From Welwitschia mirabilis (lineage: Eukaryota; Gnetophyta; Gnetopsida; Welwitschiales), in NCBI GenBank assembly GCA_051453625.1, contig JBOZIK010000001.1:192733861-192771922 (forward strand): a DNA stretch of 38,062 nt, in the 5' to 3' direction. A program made the translations under genes and the position numbers. How positions within the stretch are numbered: position 1 is the first letter of the stretch; the number at the start of each line of letters is the position of its first letter. The notes under the pieces were generated by a model. The model worked only from the letters and a program-made list of their open reading frames with translations. It did not search any database and had not been told where the DNA came from. Positions 32,301 through 38,062 of this stretch are shown here, piece by piece.

Positions 32301-32528
32301 CGGGGTTATAGTCATTTATCTATAATAGACTTATAAATATTGTATCTTAGTGTTTATTTTAATTTGAAAAGGCTCATAGTGGAAGCTTTACTTGAAGATT
32401 TATTTTAATAAGTTTATCTAGCATGTATATTTTTCTATTGTAAAATATTCCTTTCTTATAGGGTTCAACCTTTTGGATGTTCATCCTTCTATTCAAAGTT
32501 TTGGTGAAAAAATGAGGATTTTACATTT

Positions 32529-32540
32529 TGGTATTAGAGT
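32529..32540 (+). promoter_or_regulatory. Primer binding site of element 2 (Met-tRNA type)
   Basis: TGGTATTAGAGT differs from the common plant site TGGTATCAGAGC by two C-to-T changes, which fits decay of methylated cytosines. Confidence 0.6.
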
Positions 32541-33446
32541 ATAACTTTCTCTTTGTAATTATATTCTATAAATTATGTATAGTATTGGTGGTGAACATCG
32601 AGGACATTGCATTTTGATAGTGGAGAAATATATGAAGTTTTTGGATGCAAAACATGAGCTTTACATTTATATAATAACTGACTAAGCCTTGTTCTAATAC
32701 ACATCTAATTTGGCATCAAACGTATTACCCACAACCTAGCATCCTTAGTATGTTGAATCAAGTACTTCAATACCAACTATCCTATCTTCTATGAAAGCAT
32801 GCGTAGCACCATATAATTAATTTTATGATTAGAAGAGACATGTTATTTGAAAATCATGGATCTTTTCATTATGCATAAGCACACTAGCCATAATATGTTG
32901 GAGCATATTACTCCGTAGCATACGAAGCACAATAGGGTGTTATTACCAAGTCATCTTGCTTATCTGTCAACATTCAAGGGTAGGAGTTTGTGAGGGTTAA
33001 TCAAGGAAATATCACCCTGTCATATGTACATATAAAAAATGTATGAATGTATAGTTGCAATCACATCAATCATAATTAAAGTGAGGTTCTTTCATAGGCA
33101 CTATTTAATAAAAGTATTGAGGCTTATAATTATAATGAGCTTATATAAAATTACTTCTAAATCAATATTATAATTATGGCATGAGATGTAACCAATAATC
33201 TTCTTAAGATTTATCACTTACTTCATACATCCTTAATACAGTAATATTTCAGTCACTTATTCATTGGGCAAATAATATAGAATTAAAACAAGAGTGTATC
33301 ACTAAGGTATAATGGTGTTTTAATATCTTTCATGCTTATAGATTTTTTATTATTTCAATATTACCCTTAAGCATACCTTTATGTTATTTTTATTACTTGC
33401 AATGGCCTTGAAATCATGTCTTTTAGATAGTATGTATGCCATATTT
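32541..33446 (+). other. Internal region of element 2, left part, no gene seen
   Basis: No gag motif or long frame was recognised between the primer site and the 822-N gap. The gap may hide part of the coding region, but the visible flanks do not show any. Confidence 0.5.
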
Positions 33447-34268
33447 NNNNNNNNNNNNNNNNNNNNNNNNNNNNNNNNNNNNNNNNNNNNNNNNNNNNNN
33501 NNNNNNNNNNNNNNNNNNNNNNNNNNNNNNNNNNNNNNNNNNNNNNNNNNNNNNNNNNNNNNNNNNNNNNNNNNNNNNNNNNNNNNNNNNNNNNNNNNNN
33601 NNNNNNNNNNNNNNNNNNNNNNNNNNNNNNNNNNNNNNNNNNNNNNNNNNNNNNNNNNNNNNNNNNNNNNNNNNNNNNNNNNNNNNNNNNNNNNNNNNNN
33701 NNNNNNNNNNNNNNNNNNNNNNNNNNNNNNNNNNNNNNNNNNNNNNNNNNNNNNNNNNNNNNNNNNNNNNNNNNNNNNNNNNNNNNNNNNNNNNNNNNNN
33801 NNNNNNNNNNNNNNNNNNNNNNNNNNNNNNNNNNNNNNNNNNNNNNNNNNNNNNNNNNNNNNNNNNNNNNNNNNNNNNNNNNNNNNNNNNNNNNNNNNNN
33901 NNNNNNNNNNNNNNNNNNNNNNNNNNNNNNNNNNNNNNNNNNNNNNNNNNNNNNNNNNNNNNNNNNNNNNNNNNNNNNNNNNNNNNNNNNNNNNNNNNNN
34001 NNNNNNNNNNNNNNNNNNNNNNNNNNNNNNNNNNNNNNNNNNNNNNNNNNNNNNNNNNNNNNNNNNNNNNNNNNNNNNNNNNNNNNNNNNNNNNNNNNNN
34101 NNNNNNNNNNNNNNNNNNNNNNNNNNNNNNNNNNNNNNNNNNNNNNNNNNNNNNNNNNNNNNNNNNNNNNNNNNNNNNNNNNNNNNNNNNNNNNNNNNNN
34201 NNNNNNNNNNNNNNNNNNNNNNNNNNNNNNNNNNNNNNNNNNNNNNNNNNNNNNNNNNNNNNNNNNNN
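33447..34268. other. Assembly gap, 822 N
   Basis: A run of N inside the internal region of element 2. The long open frames across it in all directions contain no information. Confidence 0.95.
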
Positions 34269-35300
34269 AATTAGTGGCATATAGGCTATTTCCTTTTGAC
34301 ATTCTATATATTTATATATTATTAGATTCATTAGGTTATGTTATAAAAAAAACAGCTATGAGGTACCTTGCCAAAATGGCATGTGTGTGCGTATGTATGT
34401 GTGTGTATTAATTCCATTTTTGCATGAGTTTACTATAATGTTCATTCTATTATGACACTCCCTTCATTAGTTGTCCCCAAGACACTAAGAAGATATGAGG
34501 GGTCTCTTGTGATTGGTGATTGAGGTTATTAACAGATAATTATGGCCAAGTGACCAAGGGGTTTACCATATCATTTGGATACTCATATTTGATTTTTATT
34601 ATTATATATATATATATATATGAATTGATATTAATCATGCATTATAATTCCTTATTATGGACGAATGTTTTGGCCTCTAGAGTTCTTGACTAGCTACCTA
34701 TTATAGTTTTACATATATTTACTATGCATATATATACATATATGTGTGTGATATGTTTTGATGTTATTTTCATTTCAGTTTGGCACCATACTATTCTTTT
34801 GATTGAGTTGAATATTGAGTTCCTGCATGATTTCTTGAATTATTTCACACATATAACTACCTATATGCCTACTGATTGGACCATCTAGACCTATCATATG
34901 CTCATGCATATTAGTGGAGTTGGCAATGAGGCCCAAGATAGAACTACGTGTGGTCTAAAGTCCTTTAGATAATGAGATGTAGATGTGGTTGCTTAACTAT
35001 TAATGCAATCAATCACTCGACTATGACTTCACACCTTTATTGTGCATTCTTAATCAAGATCTTAGGAATTAGATTTAAGTAAAGTTTATCAAGTGATTAT
35101 TTAATAATTTTAAGATTATATTTGGTGATTGTTTAGGTAAGCTATCATCATATAGTTCTTCTCAGGTATAGCCTATGGGTAATGAAGACCTAAGCTGCTC
35201 AATCGTAACCTAATTGATCCATAGTGATGACTAATCATGTAATTTAATAATTAAAAAGATTATGCTTTTTAAGGAGAACCAAAGGGTAGGTTGTGATAGC
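34269..35300 (+). other. Internal region of element 2, right part, no gene seen
   Basis: AT-rich sequence without recognisable pol motifs, ending in the second primer-site-like sequence. It may itself be an old LTR of another element. Confidence 0.4.
34603..34621 (+). repeat. (TA)n microsatellite
   Basis: A perfect alternating AT run in the internal region of element 2. Confidence 0.9.
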
Positions 35301-35312
35301 TGATATTAGAGC
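35301..35312 (+). promoter_or_regulatory. Second primer-binding-site-like sequence
   Basis: TGATATTAGAGC resembles TGGTATCAGAGC with one G-to-A and one C-to-T change, and is preceded by GGTTGTGATA, which looks like a decayed LTR end. It lies only 91 bases before the polypurine tract. Confidence 0.35.
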
Positions 35313-35403
35313 TTACATCTGAACCCATTGCTTAATCAATTTCATAATGGATATTCTTAAAGCAATAAATGGCTTAAGTAGTTTTTAAGGACAGAAATGT
35401 CTT

Positions 35404-35415
35404 AAAAGGGGAGAA
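35404..35415 (+). promoter_or_regulatory. Polypurine tract of element 2
   Basis: AAAAGGGGAGAA directly precedes the TGTAAT start of the 3' LTR, as expected for plus-strand priming of a plant Ty3-type element. Confidence 0.8.
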
Positions 35416-37775
35416 TGTAATATCTTAGATTTTTATACCATAATGGAGAAGTATCCTCAAGTATTTTAATATTTACCATTGCTTTTCATGTAACAATTAG
35501 GTGACACATAGGGCCCTTGCATGCCACACAAACGGGGTAAGATGGAGTCGCTTAGAAAACAAGAGAAGACGATTGGGATGTTTTCATGATTTGCTTGAAG
35601 GTAATGAGTTGACTAGAGGAATCCTTAGTAGCATCCTCTCTGTGCTTGCACTTAGCTTTCAATGAATTATAAAGGATGAAAAACTTCTTACAAATTGACA
35701 AATTCATCATGGGTTCTTAATATAGAGAAATTTACTAGAGGGCCCTAGATACATACATCACTTCTAAGTGGGTTCTTAAAAAGAAAAAAAAAAGTTAAAG
35801 ATAATGGAAGCTCCTATTCATGGGCTTTCACATTACAAGCTTTTAGCAACTGAAACATGTACTCGGTCTTATCATATTATAGGTTTGTCACTTAGGATTT
35901 TTTGACTAACAGCAGGAACATTTGACAACATGTACTTTTCCTTTAGTAATAATCAAAGGCAAGAAGGAAGTGAGTGCCATGAAGATGATATAAAAATGGA
36001 ATCTATTTCTACTTTCATCCATCTTTCTGTAGTTTGAGGTAGCGATACCTCATGTACTTTAAGGTTTTTATAGCGGTATGAAGAAAAAGGGAATGCAGAA
36101 GAAAATTGAAAAGATACTTTTACTTGCTAAATCATCACTTTTACATACTCTAATTAAATAAATCTTGATTCCAATGGAAACCATTTCCTAGAAGAGTAGG
36201 AACAAGGAAGAAGAGTGGTCAAAGCAAGCATGAAGGGTTTTCTTAAAAAGGAATCAATCCATGTGGATATGGATGAATAAAACAAAGCAATAGAGGCCAA
36301 CAAGCATAGGGCTCAGCTCATTCATTAGCCTGCAAATGCAATCAAAATGATTCTTTTAGTCTTATTGGATTTCTTTAGAGCAACCATTTTATGCTTTTCT
36401 AGCTTTAGCTGTGATGAAAGGAGTTTAATATGTAGGGCTTCTGGTTCAGCTTTCCACTTATAAGCCTTCGCTTTTATTATTGAATGAAGAAAGAGGGTGA
36501 TGATAAAATGAGAAAAATGCCAAAGGCAAAGAGATATTTGCATTTCATGAATTCGAGAAGATTTCACTGTAGCTAACGCACTCATAGACACGTTGTGTTA
36601 TCACTTAATGGAACTAGGGGAGCCGATATAGTATGATGTAGCCCTATCTTGTATTCAAAAAGGAAGAATTCTTTGGCTATCACTTCTCCAAATGTAGCAT
36701 TATTAATCCATTACAGATGTCATACTCTTGCTTCATCATACACCTTCCTGCAAATATTTGAAACATTTATTCATCTCTTCACATGTAGTTTCTTAGTTTT
36801 TGGACTCCAATAATCCAATGAACATGTAAACATAAATGCAATAGGATCAGTGGAGGATGCTACTGAATGTCTGGTGCATTTATCTACTCATTCACATAAA
36901 AGACATACAATCTATGAAGTCTCGCCTTCTGTAAAAGGTGTTGATGCATGGAGCTGTTTGATTCTCTACGGAATAAACACAGGGAGAAGTTTTTTAATTT
37001 CATTATGAAAAATTGGTGGCATTAGTAGGATATATTTTAATGGACGACAAGCTTCGTATCACAGGTAATGCACTGAGAAATGAAATGCTACAAAATGTAG
37101 AGGTGGTTATTAACAACGTAGCCACCATGACATTCGACAAGAGATATGATATAACACCAATGCATCTATGGATAGGGGCTTGCCTACTGTGTAGCAGAGG
37201 AACGTTTATGGATGAAAATTTACTTAGTTAAATGGACACCCAATCTTGAGTTCTCAGAGGTGACATAAGTTAGCTTACAATCTGTTAATCAATGCTTTCT
37301 TTGAAGTGAGTGGTTTAAAAAAGGCTTTCCACCTGTAGCATGCAATGGAAAAATGGAGTTTTGTTGGTGATGTATATACAAATGTCATTACCATTAATCT
37401 CCTCTGTGAGATGGTGAATATAGAAGTAGAATACAAACATTTCAAAACAATGATATCGAAGGGTTATTATTGTAAGGAAAGAAAATTAAAAACTACAATG
37501 CAGTTCAATAAATTATTACAAAAGTAGAGAGATGAAATCTATTCATAAGGAGCACTTGTTAATTTGCATAGATGTATGAAATCTTTATCAAGGAAAAATA
37601 AGAAGTATATGTTTTTACAAATACTTATATTGACATTTGCTAGTATTGCCTCCCACAAGAAAAATAAGTGCTCTAGATTAACTGGCTAACATGAGTTTTT
37701 CATTTTATTCCTTGAAGCGTTTTGACATGAAAGGCTCTCACATGTTGTAGGCCAGAATTTTAAGTTTTATCTTAT

Positions 37776-37838
<63 letters not shown>

Positions 37839-38062
37839 TGTGTATGTGAAATTTTTATAGGAGTGACTATGTCAAGAATATCTCAAATTCTTTTATTATC
37901 ACTATTGTAAAATAAGAATATTTTTCAAATACCTAATCCTAAGCCTTTCTCTTATTACTCTATTCATTTTTAGCCACTTGAAGTATTTTTATATAAAGCA
38001 TGTATGTTACCTTATGTTTTTCATAGCTTTGCTATTCTTGGTCTCCTACTTGTGCACTGTGG
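35416..38062 (+). mobile_element. 3' LTR of element 2 (cut by window end)
   Basis: From TGTAATATC at 35416 the sequence parallels 20048-20126 and then 27608-30150 without the insertion. The site at 35538-35562 (GGAGTCGCTTAGAAAACAAG) is the uninterrupted version of the place where element 1 entered the 5' copy. Confidence 0.85.
37783..37837 (+). repeat. (AC)n microsatellite in the 3' LTR of element 2
   Basis: About 27 perfect AC units, followed by TTGTGTATGTG, upstream of TAGGAGTGAC. Confidence 0.97.

Larger units (their letters stand above)
20048..32525 (+). mobile_element. 5' LTR of element 2, split by element 1
   Basis: The LTR reads 20048-20126, is interrupted by element 1, and resumes at 27608. 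Matching to the 3' LTR is continuous from 27608 to about 30150, where the window ends for the 3' copy. I place the LTR end at 32525 (TTTTACA) because the primer binding site follows, which gives a net LTR of about 5.0 kb. An alternative end at 30157 (TGTTACA, the inverse of the starting TGTAACA) would give about 2.6 kb but has no primer site after it. The stretch 30158-32525 holds no recognisable gene; the open frame 31411-31656 (+) is aliphatic and likely chance. Confidence 0.6.
20048..38062 (+). mobile_element. Element 2, plus-strand LTR retrotransposon, 3' end outside window
   Basis: It starts at 20048 with TGTAACACCC, a common plant Ty3 LTR start. The same sequence family begins again at 35416 (TGTAATATC), immediately after the polypurine tract AAAAGGGGAGAA (35404-35415), so the second copy is the 3' LTR. 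A Met-type primer binding site, TGGTATTAGAGT, lies at 32529-32540, four bases after a TTTTACA that can be the 5' LTR end. The internal region (32541-35403, including 822 N) shows no gag or pol I can recognise, so the element may be non-autonomous. Element 1 sits inside its 5' LTR. LTR divergence (about one fifth by eye) says it is old. Confidence 0.8.

Noticed and set aside
33379-34331. Open frames of about 300 residues on both strands
   Set aside because: They consist almost entirely of N; no stop codon can occur in a gap, so they carry no information.
13499-37837. CRISPR-like arrays
   Set aside because: The repeats present are microsatellites, tandem minisatellites and LTRs in a plant nuclear context; no regular repeat-spacer structure exists.

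Overview
This is a nuclear DNA window from a large-genome seed plant, most likely a gymnosperm (inference). The grounds are a plant-type selenium-binding-protein gene with short GT-AG introns, very AT-rich surroundings made mostly of old decayed LTR retrotransposons, and very low gene density. Only one host gene is visible. Five runs of N interrupt the sequence; two of them are probably assembly artefacts inside or near that gene.

Layout: 1-2550 is read as the interior of an upstream intron of the host gene, and it carries a broken minus-strand Ty3/gypsy integrase (about 420-1260). 2551-4177 (+) holds the last four exons of a selenium-binding protein (methanethiol oxidase family) gene; its N-terminal half lies upstream of the window. 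4178-5221 is 3' flank with a three-copy 88-bp tandem repeat. 5222-13976 is AT-rich decayed DNA without a recognisable gene, but with four dispersed copies of a repeat that carries tRNA-like promoter boxes in one copy, local tandem duplications and microsatellites. 14240-16640 holds an unidentified minus-strand coding-like tract full of stops.

From 17237 to the end I read three nested LTR retrotransposons. The oldest (element 3, minus) shows RT, RNase H and integrase in the right order at 17237-20047. It is interrupted by element 2 (plus), which starts at 20048 and continues past the window end; its 3' LTR starts at 35416 behind a clear polypurine tract, and an initiator-Met-type primer binding site lies at 32529. 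The 5' LTR of element 2 was then hit by element 1 (minus, 20127-27607). Element 1 has its own LTR pair, primer binding site, polypurine tract, gag and protease, but no recognisable polymerase. The 3' LTR of element 2 preserves the uninterrupted target site, so the nest can be checked within this one window.

I found no convincing undescribed biological system. The points most worth a second look are the two false gaps with identical 77-bp flanks, the self-documenting nest, the gag-protease-only element, a CpG-rich island at about 31830-32300 inside otherwise decayed DNA, and the tRNA-like dispersed repeat family.
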